From Cycas panzhihuaensis (taxonomy: Eukaryota; Cycadophyta): a stretch of DNA of 64,000 bases. The stretch covers positions 212,047,741 to 212,111,740 of the forward strand of contig CM041465.1 of NCBI GenBank assembly GCA_023213395.1, written 5' to 3'. Both the position numbers and the translations under genes were made by a program. Below the pieces are notes generated by a model that worked only from the letters and a program-made list of their open reading frames with translations, made no database searches and was not told the DNA's origin. Below, piece after piece: positions 48,135 through 57,464 of the stretch. Within the stretch, counting starts at the first letter, position 1; every line of letters begins with the position of its first letter.

Positions 48135-49280
48135 GTGGATACTCCTCTACCAGTAATTAGAAGATCTACTCGAGTTAGTCATCCACTTGACAGACACAAC
48201 CCTTCTATTTCTATTACTTTGGTTTCTAATGATGGTGAGCATATATGTTATCGAGAAGCTGTAGATGATATCCACAGTGAGAAGTGGAAGAGGGCTATTC
48301 AGGAAGAGATAGATTCTTTGAAGAAAAATAATTCATGGGACTTGGTATAACTTCCACATGGCAGGAATATTGTTGGTTACAGGTGGGTTTTTAAGATGAA
48401 AATAGATGTTGATGAAAAGGTTAACAAAATCTGAGGCAAGGCGGTGGCTAAAGGCTTTACACAAAAAGCATGTATTGACTTTCATGAGATCTTTTCACCA
48501 GTTGTCAAACTTGTTTCAATTTGAGTGCTATTAGCATTGGTAGTTTCTTTTAATTTTGGGTTGGAGCAGTTAGATGTAAAAATAGTTTTTCTACATGGAG
48601 ATTTAGATGAGGAGATCTATATAGATTAGCCAGAAGGGTTTATACAGGATGACAAAAAAAGACTTGTTTGTAGGCTCAGGAAATCAATGTATGACTTGAA
48701 GCAATTACCTAAGCAATGGTATAAGAAGTTTGATGCCTTCAGGGAGAGCCAAAATTTTAAAAGAAGTGTGTATGATCATTGTGTTTACTTTAAATTCATG
48801 AATAATGGCTTATTCATTATCTTAGTATTGTATGTTGATGACATGCTCTGTGTAAGCAAGAGCATAGAAGAAATCAATAAGTTAAAGGCTCAATTGGCTA
48901 AGACTTTTGATATGAAGGATCTAAGAGCTGTAAAACAAATCTTAGGTATGGAGATACATAGAGACAAGAAAGATGGTAAGCTATGGTTATCAAAATAAAA
49001 TTATGTGGAGAAGGTACTAACCAAGTTTGGTATAGCAAATGTAAAACCAGTGAGTATCCCATTAACTTCCTATTTCAAGATTTCTTCAAGTATAAGCCCT
49101 AGTAATGAAGAAGAAAAGGATTATATGTCTCATGTGCCTTATGCTAGTGCAGTAGGAAGTTTGATATATGCCATGGTATGTATAAGATTTGATATTTCAC
49201 ATGCAGTCAGTGTAGTTAGCAGGTTTATGGTAAATCAAGGAAAAGAACATTGGGCAGTAGTGAAATGGGTGCTTTGGTAA
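48135..49280 (+). pseudogene. copia reverse transcriptase
   Basis: IRRSTRVSHPLDRHNPSISI and KWKRAIQEEIDSLKKNNSWD open the domain, then VGYRWVFKMKIDVDEKVNK, LEQLDVKIVFLHGDLDEEIY (first aspartate), YDLKQLPKQWYKKFDAF and the box LVLYVDDMLCVSKSIEEIN (48830-48860), and the thumb QILGMEIHRDKKDGKLWLSK. RT motifs are largely kept with stops at 48348, 48434, 48524, 48630 and 48997. The deleted relative at 10031-14028 lacks everything here before about 48855. Confidence 0.92.
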
Positions 49281-49800
49281 TTGAGAGGCACAAGTGACTA
49301 TTGCATCACCTTTACAGGTACAGGTAATCAGGTTTGTGGATATGTTGATTCAAACTTTGTAGGAGATTTAGATAAGAGGAGATCTACTTTAGGTTATGTA
49401 TTCACTCTTTCAAATGGTCCAGTTAGTTGGATGTCAAAATTATAGAGCACAATTGCATTATCAACTACAGAAGTTGAATATATTCTTTGCAACACATGCT
49501 TGCAAAGAAGTAATCTAGTTACAGGGTCTATTGGATGAGCTTGGAAGGAAATAAGAAAAGGTAAAGGTATTTTATGATAGTCAAAGTACCGATTACCTAG
49601 CCAAGAATCTAGCTTATTATAGTAGGATAAAGCATATTGCTCTTAAGTACCATTTTGTTAGGCAGTTATGGAAGCGGTGGAGTGGTACTTGATAAAGTTA
49701 ATACAAAACAAAATTAAAGAAGTTCAAATGGTGTTTGACTTCTCTTGGCTTGTAGAAAAGGTGATGAAGAGTCCAGAAAAGGTACCAGGTAAATTGTTGT
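49281..49800 (+). pseudogene. copia RNase H
   Basis: Reads GTSDYCITFTGTGNQVCGYV, DSNFVGDLDKRRSTLGYVFT (first aspartate as DSN), SNGPVSWMSKL-stop, then ALSTTEVEY (glutamate) and broken frames to the purine tract taaggtggagat at 49801-49812. It degrades template RNA during cDNA synthesis. Stops and shifts in the last third. Confidence 0.86.
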
Positions 49801-49812
49801 TAAGGTGGAGAT

Positions 49813-50444
49813 TGTTAGGTAATATGACAACAATGGTTGGAGGCTAAAATTTTGACATGTTAGTAGTGTAGTTTCCCCCCAAACCTTCATCGAGGGGTTT
49901 CAAGAGGGGCGGGAGCCCCCCTTGGCCAGGGCATGGGGCGTGGAATGCCCCATAAGAGGGAGTTCAAGGTGATAGCCCCTAACCCAAAATTTATCAACGA
50001 AAAGTATATTAAATTGTAAAGAGAATCAGGGTCATTTGCTCAAAATACCCTAGATTCTATGGTCAAGATTTGTGACTTGGATGACCCTCTCATGTAGCCT
50101 GATTTAGGGCATTTTTCATTATGTTGATAGTGTTCAATATCTTTGTGAGGAGTTAGGCAATTGGTTGTTTTTGCTGTGAGCACTTTACTACAGGATTATG
50201 TATAGTTTCTCCATTCTATAACAATAAAAATTGATACCTTTCCTGTGTGGATGTTTCCCTAGCACATTGTTAGGGTTTTACCACATTATATTAGGTGTAT
50301 TTATGATGCTTGGTTTTCTTATTCATTTTATTATTTTATCTCTGGTTTAAGAACTTACATGTTAAATTTTAGTTTTGATTTTTGTAACTAGAATAGTTTA
50401 GATCTTGGTGGCAGTTTAAGGGTTAGGACCTTGTCTTCTCAACA
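49813..50444 (+). repeat. copia 3' LTR
   Basis: 632 bp, tgttaggtaatatgac...ttctcaaca, followed by target duplication tcatt. It holds a GC-rich block at 49905-49985 with hairpins (aggggcgggagcccccct; ggggcgtggaatgcccc) and an AATAAA-like element near 50222. Confidence 0.95.
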
Positions 50445-51022
50445 TCATTTGTTACAAGCATGAAGGTGACAAGTACAGAGTTGCTAAACAAATGGGAATA
50501 AAGTTAGCCAATCATCATTAGCTTAATGATTGCTTGAAGGCTTGGATATTACTTCCTGAAGAAAATTACCTGAAAAGTGGATGGGAACTAGAATTGTTGG
50601 AAGTAAAGGCTGGTCCACCTCTGTTAACAACATATAATCAAAACTCATACAACTATTCTATTAGTTTACATGGGCCTCTTCAAGTAGAAGTAATGACTTA
50701 TGGAAAACTGGAAAGAAATGAAAAGATTTCAGATTTAGAAAGTGGAGATAAATATAAAGAATCTTCTCCAATATTAGTAAACCTTAATGACACTTACTTA
50801 TTAGTGTTAGACAAGAAATTAAAAGAACAAGTTAAAAAATTATAAGAGTTTCATCAAGAGAATTCATTTAATGATGAAAGACATGTGGATAAAGCTGTTA
50901 ACAATACAGATGAGGATGGCACACCTATATTAAAAGTCATTAGGATACAAGATCATGCAATACAGAAAGAAAAAGATCCTATAAATCAAATCATAATTCT
51001 GACACATGATTTGAGTATATAA
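50445..51022 (+). pseudogene. captured BRCT-domain protein gene, second part (end of BRCT2 and tail)
   Basis: Starting at the second copy of the target duplication the frame reads ICYKHEGDKYRVAKQMGIK, then HH-stop-LNDCLKAWILLPEENYL and SGWELELLEV. This completes BRCT2 (VTHLICYKxEGxKYxxAK...HRWLxDCLKxW). The hallmark tryptophan is TAG, a TGG-to-TAG change. The frame continues as a hydrophilic tail (DLESGDKYKESSP, VNNTDEDGTP) through a TAA at 50843 to a TAA at 51020-51022. Counting both parts the relic spans roughly 340 codons; the family protein is over 1000 residues, so only the N-terminal third was kept. Confidence 0.85.
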
Positions 51023-51794
51023 AAAGAAAAAAAATAATATACTATAGGAGAATAAGGTAAACTTATTGATAGTTGACAAAGATAAAATGTCAGTGTCATT
51101 CCCAAAAGAAAATATAACAATTTATAAAAATATCAAGTATATACCAAAATGGTCGCTAACGTCAGTAGTGATATCTATATTTCTTGATTAGTTGAAGAGG
51201 GATCAACTCGTACTAATAACATTTCTTAACCAATATAAACAAAAATTATTGATACCGACAATATCAAGCTCACTTCTTAATCGACTAAATAATACGAATC
51301 AAAAAATTATATCATATATATCTAAGGATTTTTCAATGTCAATAAAAACCATTTCATTTCTTAATAAATCTAAAAAGTTTTCAAGTATTGGTATTAAACC
51401 ATACATTCCAAAACAATACTACACATGTCAACAACTTAAAGTCAAAATTGAATGGAAGATACCATGGCAACCATCTTTGTCTTGTAGGCAAAAGCATACA
51501 AGAATTCAACATTTTTATAATCGACATCTACTAAAGAATTCTAATTGTCCCATAGTCCCATCAACCTATTCAAGCTTGCTGTTATATATGTATTCATTAT
51601 TTAAAGTTCTAACAAATATAACTTGACGATATATGTTAGATGATTATGATATTATTTTATCAACAAGAGGAGACATCAAGCTAATCATTATTAGGTTTTG
51701 AAGATGAAGCATTTCAAGAAGAAGTTTTTGTTATGATCCACCTTGAATGAAGTGATTAGCCAATCATTTGAATTTGTTTCGTGGATGAAACATC
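51023..51794 (+). other. 3' part of the BRCT-carrying element; contains an unrecognised 144-codon frame
   Basis: After the BRCT relic an open frame at 51192-51626 (144 codons, rich in Lys, Ser, Ile and Asn; for example ISYISKDFSMSIKTISFLNK and IEWKIPWQPSLSCRQKHTR) matches nothing I recognise. It could be further captured sequence, an old element gene, or chance in AT-rich DNA. The region ends in the polypurine tract. Confidence 0.4.
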
Positions 51795-51806
51795 TTAAGG
51801 AGGGGA
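51795..51806 (+). other. polypurine tract of the BRCT-carrying element
   Basis: ttaaggagggga two bases before LTR2; shows that LTR2 served as a 3' LTR for the unit carrying the BRCT relic. Confidence 0.8.
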
Positions 51807-51808
51807 AT

Positions 51809-52061
51809 TGTTACAAACCTTCTTAAAGGTTAATCAATTATTATTAATTATAAAGGCATTTGCTGAAGAGTTGTGACCTTTTATTAAAGGGGCCTATTAT
51901 GCATCTATAAATGAGGCCTTCAATGTATTGGGCATCATTCATTTTTCTATCAATCAAATGTATTGGTCTTGTGACTATTAAATCTACTAATTAACTTTGT
52001 GTGTCGTGGGTGCTCACTAAATCAATTGATTATGCTCTAGTTATGAAATTGGTTCATAACA
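51809..52061 (+). repeat. LTR2 of the BRCT-carrying element
   Basis: 253 bp with complementary ends tgtta/taaca. The TATA box is at 51906-51912. It is followed by agtagtatcggagc, a tRNA-Met-like primer site, so it also looks like a 5' LTR for the unit to its right. Confidence 0.92.
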
Positions 52062-52767
52062 AGTAGTATCGGAGCACATAAGATCCCTATCTAGAAGATA
52101 TCTATTAGTAACCATACAAATAAGAATCCAATTCACTATTGTGAGCCCTATATACATAAATCTATAATTGTGTCAAGGCAGAATAATTCCAACTATAACA
52201 ACCAGCTAATACATCTACAACCGTATTAATATATTTTCGTTATACTAAGTATGAATCAATGCAGCTGCATTCAATTGATCAACCCTTAATATATTCGTCA
52301 TTAATATAGTCACTTTCGCAATCTAATTCCTTGCTCTCATAATCTATCATCGTGAACGATAACCCTATCCACTATAGAAAGAGTTATACAAAATTACTGC
52401 ACATTATTTTAGGCAACATTTAGTTCTTCCATTTGTATCGCCTTTATTTTTTCTTCATTCTGTCACCATACTTATCTTCCTATATCGTCTCTCCACTTTC
52501 TCTACATCGCTGGTTGACAACCACCATTAGGATCACAGAGCCATCATACCTCTTCGTAGTTGTGGCTAGAATACAAATAAATTAATGTTGCATTAATATA
52601 ATTGCATTAATCCTCTATCTATTTCATCTGCTCATTCTTTCTGTTATGTTGACATTCTAGAACAACTAGTTAATCATCGACGCCACTCGGTCAAACACTA
52701 ACACTGTGATATGAGGTACATTAACTAATAATCTATTTAAACATGGCATATACATTATCATTGTTAG
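52062..52767 (+). repeat. second copy of the element's leader, truncated
   Basis: Aligns with 23145-23766 plus 27271-27350 and then jumps, at ttag near 52767, into LTR sequence. It gives the uninterrupted form of the copia-derivative target site (aaacactaacac near 52690). Confidence 0.88.
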
Positions 52768-52935
52768 CCTATTATACACCTATAAATGAGGCCTTTAATG
52801 TATTGTACATCATTCATTTTCTATCAATCAAATATATTGGTCTTGTGACTATTAAATCTATTAATTGGTTTCGTGTATTGTGGGTGCTCACTAAATCGAT
52901 TGATTGTGCTACAATTATAAAATTGGTTCGTAATA
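52768..52935 (+). repeat. partial LTR3 of the BRCT-carrying element
   Basis: 168 bases matching the last two thirds of LTR1/LTR2, ending ttcgtaata before gacat. The first ~85 bases were lost in the deletion that truncated the leader. TATA box at 52781-52787. Confidence 0.88.
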
Positions 52936-52940
52936 GACAT

Positions 52941-54056
52941 AATGAAATTTACCCTTACCACTTATCACATTTATTTTAGTGGTGAATAATACTAATCAAA
53001 TATCACGATCACCTAATTTATTGATGAATGATGATGATGACACCACCTTATTTATGTTGATAAAGGACCTAGTTACTTATTAGAGAGTTGTTATTGAGAT
53101 GATGTTATTTATCCACCTAATTATTAGACATGTATACATCTCATATATTGATTATTTGATTACTTGGAACCTAAATTAGTTATTAAGGAGTCTAATTAAT
53201 GTATGATAAGTATTTATTAGTGAGAAATTTGACATTCCATGTATGACAAGAGACATAGAAATATATTTTTTATACTACCTTATTATAACTAACTTAATTT
53301 GGATAAGTAGTACACTCTATTCCCGAGTTAGTTTGTTCGGGTTATTGACTATTAGTTGATAAAATTTTATTGGTTGCCAAAAGAAAGCTACAAAGCATAT
53401 ATAGAAGGAGAAAGCATACATATATATCTTGTAGGTAAGAGGCGAGAAAAATAGATTTATAAGCTACTCTTGTATAACATATTAGCTCATAGCTAGTGTT
53501 GTTATTCTCGTATATAATAGGCAAGATATCTTGCTTCTCATGTAATAATATATTAGCTTAATAGTTAGTGTTATTTAATATTTTACTTTATATATTGATC
53601 AACCACATATAAGAAACACTCCTTATAGAGCTAATGATTATAGAGGCTAGTTACCTATATAGTTTGGTAGATGGTTATTATTTTGTAGGAAAATCAATAA
53701 TCATTTTGGTTCATGAGATTTTAAATTAGTAGAGTTGATTATCACAACTTTACAAATAAAGATATAAAGTTGTTAAGAAGAGACTTTTTATATCATGACA
53801 AGTTGAGAGCTATGAATTATTTTTATTAGTTGATTAATGATGATTTATAGGTGTTTTATAAGTGGTTGGTCATAGTTGCTCATAATTAATTATAGACTAT
53901 AGGATTTACTTAAACAAGTTATAGGTGATTTAGTTATTCAACTTAATACAGTTTAGATAAAGGTTTAAAAGTTCTAGCATAAAGATAAAGTATATGAAGA
54001 TAAATTTCAAAGTCATAAATATTGAATATTTGAAGATATTAAACATTAAGAGGAAA
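52941..54056 (+). other. internal region of the non-coding element, right part; no gene seen
   Basis: AT-rich, no coding motif. It ends with the purine tract aagaggaaa (54048-54056) directly before the 3' LTR. Confidence 0.6.
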
Positions 54057-54551
54057 TGTTAGGATATATAATATTTAATATAAAATTATGGACCCATATA
54101 ATCTCACACATAAAAATATTAATAAATATAACAATACACACATAGTCATGTAATACTCTTATTAGAAGATGAAGAAAATCAAAGATTATATAGGCTATTC
54201 GTGAAGTAACTAAATCTATGAATATGTATGCACACCACTTGAGAACTTGAGAAAGGATTGAGAAAAGAGTATGAATTCATTTGGAGATTAACAAAGAGGA
54301 GTTCCTAACTCCAACCTCCTCCTATGGTTTTTCCTCCTAAGTTTTACACGTATAAAGTTTTTCTCTTATGGCACATATTTATTCATTTATGGTGATATTT
54401 CTTATGCTTTATGATTTATTATATTACTTTGCATATTAATCTTACATCTTATATTTATATATATATTCTTCATATTACTTATGATATATTATGACTCATA
54501 ATTAAATTTTCATTGATATAATTAAGCTTTATAGATAAGTATATTCTAACA
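54057..54551 (+). repeat. 3' LTR of the non-coding element
   Basis: tgttaggatatataatatt...atattctaaca; complementary ends. The next ~45 bases loosely resemble the sequence just inside the left LTR, so the exact right boundary is uncertain. Confidence 0.83.
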
Positions 54552-54556
54552 ATTTA

Positions 54557-55920
54557 TTAGAGAATGAAAATTTCTAATATATTATTAGAATGTATTTAAA
54601 ATTTTTAGTAGGTTATCCTTACTTATCCTAGTTATTCACGACATTATAAAGGGTACTCCCTAATCTACTTATAAAGAGAATCCCTTCTCCATCATTGAGG
54701 AACTTCAACCCATCTCTATTGGCATATCTATAATAGATGTTTTATGAAGTTGCCTCTACATTGGAACCTTGTGAGATTAGTTTTATTTTCATTCAATAAT
54801 TAACCAAACCTCTTTTATACTTTGATCCTAAGGAATCCCCTTCCTTAGAAGAGAGAATCTTGACTTCTCTCTCCCTTGTTCATTAGCAGTGAAACCCTTG
54901 ATTATATGCTATAAAGGATGGTTATTGATAATAAACCATTTATTAATTCCATGCATATCTATATGCTCTAAGAGTTAAGCATTGATGCCCTTAAGCCCAT
55001 TCCTTAAAAGTGCCATGGATATAATGGAATCTCTAAACCCCCCCTTAGAATGGTTATCATCCCTCTTACCCTTCAAAATAAAATCAAACCCAGTGAGATT
55101 ACTATCTTGGATATTAATGTGGATTATAACCTTCTTCTAGAAGGCCATGGATTAACTAGATGGAAGTTATTTATTCCACTCATTAGGGATAACTTAAATT
55201 TATTTATAATGGAAAGTCCATATCATATAATGCCATGAGTAAGGCCAACCTAATCTGTAGTCATTTCTATAAGTTATCTTAAAAAATGAAGAGAATAAAG
55301 AAGGCATAGATCCTTTACTCTATAATGAAGGAGCCAAGTTTGATCAAGATCTAACCCTATCTAAGTTATAGATGGTTTACTTTGCACCTATAGGAGTTAG
55401 CTACTATAGCTATATAGGTGTGTTGGATGATACCTAATCTGGTGATATTCAACTTTATACTGAGGAAGTTTATATGCTTAAGAGAGCTATAAGTGATCCT
55501 AACCCTATTAGACCATAAATTGAGTCATCCCTCACTCTCCTTTCCTATAATACATGCCCTCTATCGAATTCACCATCCCATAATAAACTGTCATTTCATG
55601 ACCTTCCTCTTTCTTAAGATTTGATCCATATAGAAGTCATAGACTATGCGTATTACTTCAAGAATGATGAAGCCCTCCTTGAGTATTTATAAGGATCCAC
55701 TCCTAATCTTTCCTTGAACCACCATAAATTGGGGTCCCAAAAATGCCTTATTGTATACTCCTTATTAGCTGACCCTTATTAAAGTAGGACTACCTTAGAT
55801 TCTCTTATTAAGAAAGTCCCTTCCTAATTTAAGGAGAAAAATATCCTACTTATGGGGGAGACCATAAACATAACTATTACTCCTAACAAGGTTATTAAAG
55901 TAAGAGTGAAATCCACTCTT
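54557..55920 (+). pseudogene. gypsy A protease region and linker
   Basis: Frames give IEELQPISIGIS, then TILDINVDYNLLLEGHGL (55100-55155), which aligns with IDYIMLLGRPSL of gypsy B protease. The region 54690-54900 aligns with gypsy B 34270-34470 (gatcctaaggaatccccttcc). Too many stops to judge the active site. Confidence 0.72.
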
Positions 55921-56790
55921 AAAGATATTGCATAACATACTAAACATTTTTTAGATTTCTAAGGTATTTTTACATGGGATTATACTTACATGCAAGGCAT
56001 CAACCTCAATGTTGTCACACACAACATCACCATCTATCTAGGTGCTAAGCCAATTAGGTAGAAACAATGCCTCCTTCACCTAAATCTATAAGTTATAATG
56101 AAGATGGATATGGAGAAGCTCCATGATATTGGCCTAATTAAATCTACAGACTATCCTAATTAGGTCTCTAACATAGTCCCACTGATCAAGAAGAATGGGA
56201 TGATTTATATTTATATTGATTTTTAAGATATCAATAATGCTTATCCTAAGGATAATTTCTCCTTACCTTTCATTAATCTCATTACCAATCAAATGGTAGG
56301 ATTTGAAGCCATGTCACTCATCGATAACTTCTTCAATTATAATCAAATCTAAATATCCCCTAATAACTACCATAAGATAGAATTTACTACCCCTTCGAGC
56401 ACTTTTGCTTGCAAAGCAATGCCTTTTGGCCTTAAGAATATTAGTGCAACCTACCAATGTACCATGCATTTCATTTTCTATGATCTCATTAATAAAATTT
56501 GGGAAATTTATATGGATGATTTGCTTAGGATCTCCCATAAATAAGCCAACCATCTTATAAACCTTATAAAAATTTTCTTCAAGTGTGGTCAATATCATGT
56601 TATCTTAACCCACATAAATGTATTTTTTCTATTATAGTTCACAAATGTTTGGGATTTATTATCTCAAAAGAGAGGATTAAAGTAGAAAGTAAGAAGGTTA
56701 AGACCATCCTTGAGATACCCCCTCTCGAACCTAAACTTAAATTAAGTCATTTCTTAGAAGACTTGGATTCCTCTAGTATTTCTTAGTAAA
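55921..56790 (+). pseudogene. gypsy A reverse transcriptase
   Basis: Reads FTWDYTYMQGINLNVVTHNI, PIRQKQCLLHLNL, IYIYIDFQDINNAYPKDNFS-like sequence with stops, AMSLIDNFFNYNQI (first aspartate), FTTPSSTFACKAMPFGLKNI, and the box IYMDDLLRISHK near 56510-56540 with both aspartates kept. Then CIFSIIVHKCLGFIISKERI and KVKTILEIPPLEPKLKLSHF. It aligns block by block with gypsy B RT at 35690-36530. More stops than gypsy B, fitting its place as an outer, older layer. Confidence 0.9.
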
Positions 56791-57464
56791 TTTTATCATG
56801 AATGTTAAATTAATCACAAACCTCCTTAAGAAGGGAGTTCCTCTTGCTTAGACACTAGCTACCCAAGCCTTATTTGAGAAGCTAAAGAGTGGTCTTATCT
56901 CTATTAAAGAGTCACTAGATGTTCTGCTCACTTAAGAGCATGATTTGGGAGTTAAATATAATTTCTACTTTATTAGTTGTACTCTTGTTATAGTAAAAAT
57001 TAATTATACCCACATGAAAAAGGGAGTGCCTTGCACTTGTCTATACTACCAAAAAGCTCTAACACTATTTGCTTGATAATACTATATGAGTAATCATTTA
57101 ATCAAACCCACTTTGTTTTATCTTATCTAAGTCTAATCCTATAAGATAAGCTAAGAAGTAGGCAATCCTACTTCAAGAGTTTAACCTTCAAATGGTCAAA
57201 CAAAAATTTAAATAGAGGATGATGGTTGCTAAGTAACTAGCTCATGTAGCCTTTCCCAATCCTACCAATACTTCTATAGATGATTTACTCTCTAATGAGT
57301 ACATCTTGTCCATAAGCTTAGGTGACCATGAGTGGTATGTAGACATTGTCTAATATCTAGCTTGCCAAGCCTATCCCAATAGTGCAAACTCTAAATAAAA
57401 ACATATTAGGGACATGGCCCCCCAATACTTTATAATTGATGATACACTCTATAAGATGTCCAAA
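56791..57464 (+). pseudogene. gypsy A RNase H and start of integrase
   Basis: Decayed. Near 57425-57460 the frame reads YFIIDDTLYKMSK, matching YFLMGEVLYKRSF at the start of gypsy B integrase. The element is cut there by the Tat LTR. RNase H motifs between are not clear enough to list. Confidence 0.7.

Larger units (their letters stand above)
29051..50444 (+). mobile_element. Ty1/copia retrotransposon cutting the BRCT relic, itself carrying gypsy B
   Basis: The 5' LTR is split (29051-29099 and 45224-45813, total 639 bp) and the 3' LTR is 49813-50444 (632 bp). A perfect 5-bp TSD, tcatt, lies at 29046-29050 and 50445-50449; removing the element with one copy rejoins the BRCT frame. The inside (45814-49812) has primer site, gag, protease, integrase, RT and RNase H in copia order. 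It is the same family as 10031-14028 and keeps the segment that copy lacks. RNase H motifs such as YVDSNFVGDLDKRRSTLGYV suggest a Tork/TNT1-like lineage. Stops, and the catalytic changes in integrase, make it dead. Confidence 0.95.
22892..52935 (+). mobile_element. 253-bp-LTR element carrying a BRCT gene fragment; three LTRs, one TSD
   Basis: Order: LTR1 (22892-23144), internal part with a BRCT-protein relic, LTR2 (51809-52061), a second copy of the first 705 internal bases (52062-52767), partial LTR3 (52768-52935). The 5-bp sequence gacat lies directly outside both ends (22887-22891 and 52936-52940), so the whole three-LTR array behaves as one insertion. LTR2 has a polypurine tract before it and a primer-like site after it. 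No retrotransposon pol is seen in its own sequence. It was later hit by a 3.5-kb copia derivative and by a copia element carrying gypsy B. Without these it is about 5.1 kb. Confidence 0.9.
19957..54551 (+). mobile_element. non-coding LTR element inserted in gypsy A
   Basis: LTRs at 19957-20460 (504 bp) and 54057-54551 (495 bp) align along their whole length and have complementary ends, tgttag (drifted to tattag on the left) and ctaaca. A tRNA-Met-like site tggtat follows the left LTR and a purine tract aagaggaaa precedes the right one. The internal sequence that is its own (20461-22886 and 52941-54056, about 3.5 kb) has no recognisable gag or pol, so it resembles a LARD-type non-autonomous element. 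Flanking bases gatta/attta agree at 3 of 5, a weak TSD. Everything between 22892 and 52935 is a later insertion. Confidence 0.8.
18688..57464 (+). mobile_element. gypsy A: Ty3/gypsy element split by 34.6 kb of nested insertions
   Basis: Gag-like sequence at 18688-19956 and protease/RT/RNase H/integrase-start sequence at 54557-57464 both align with consecutive parts of gypsy B (about 32940-34080 and 34250-37260). They are therefore halves of one element separated by the non-coding LTR element at 19957-54551. The left end is cut by the minus-strand gypsy element. The right end is cut at 57464, in the integrase zinc-finger region, by a Tat-type element. No LTR of gypsy A is visible. It is heavily decayed and AT-rich. 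Confidence 0.85.
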
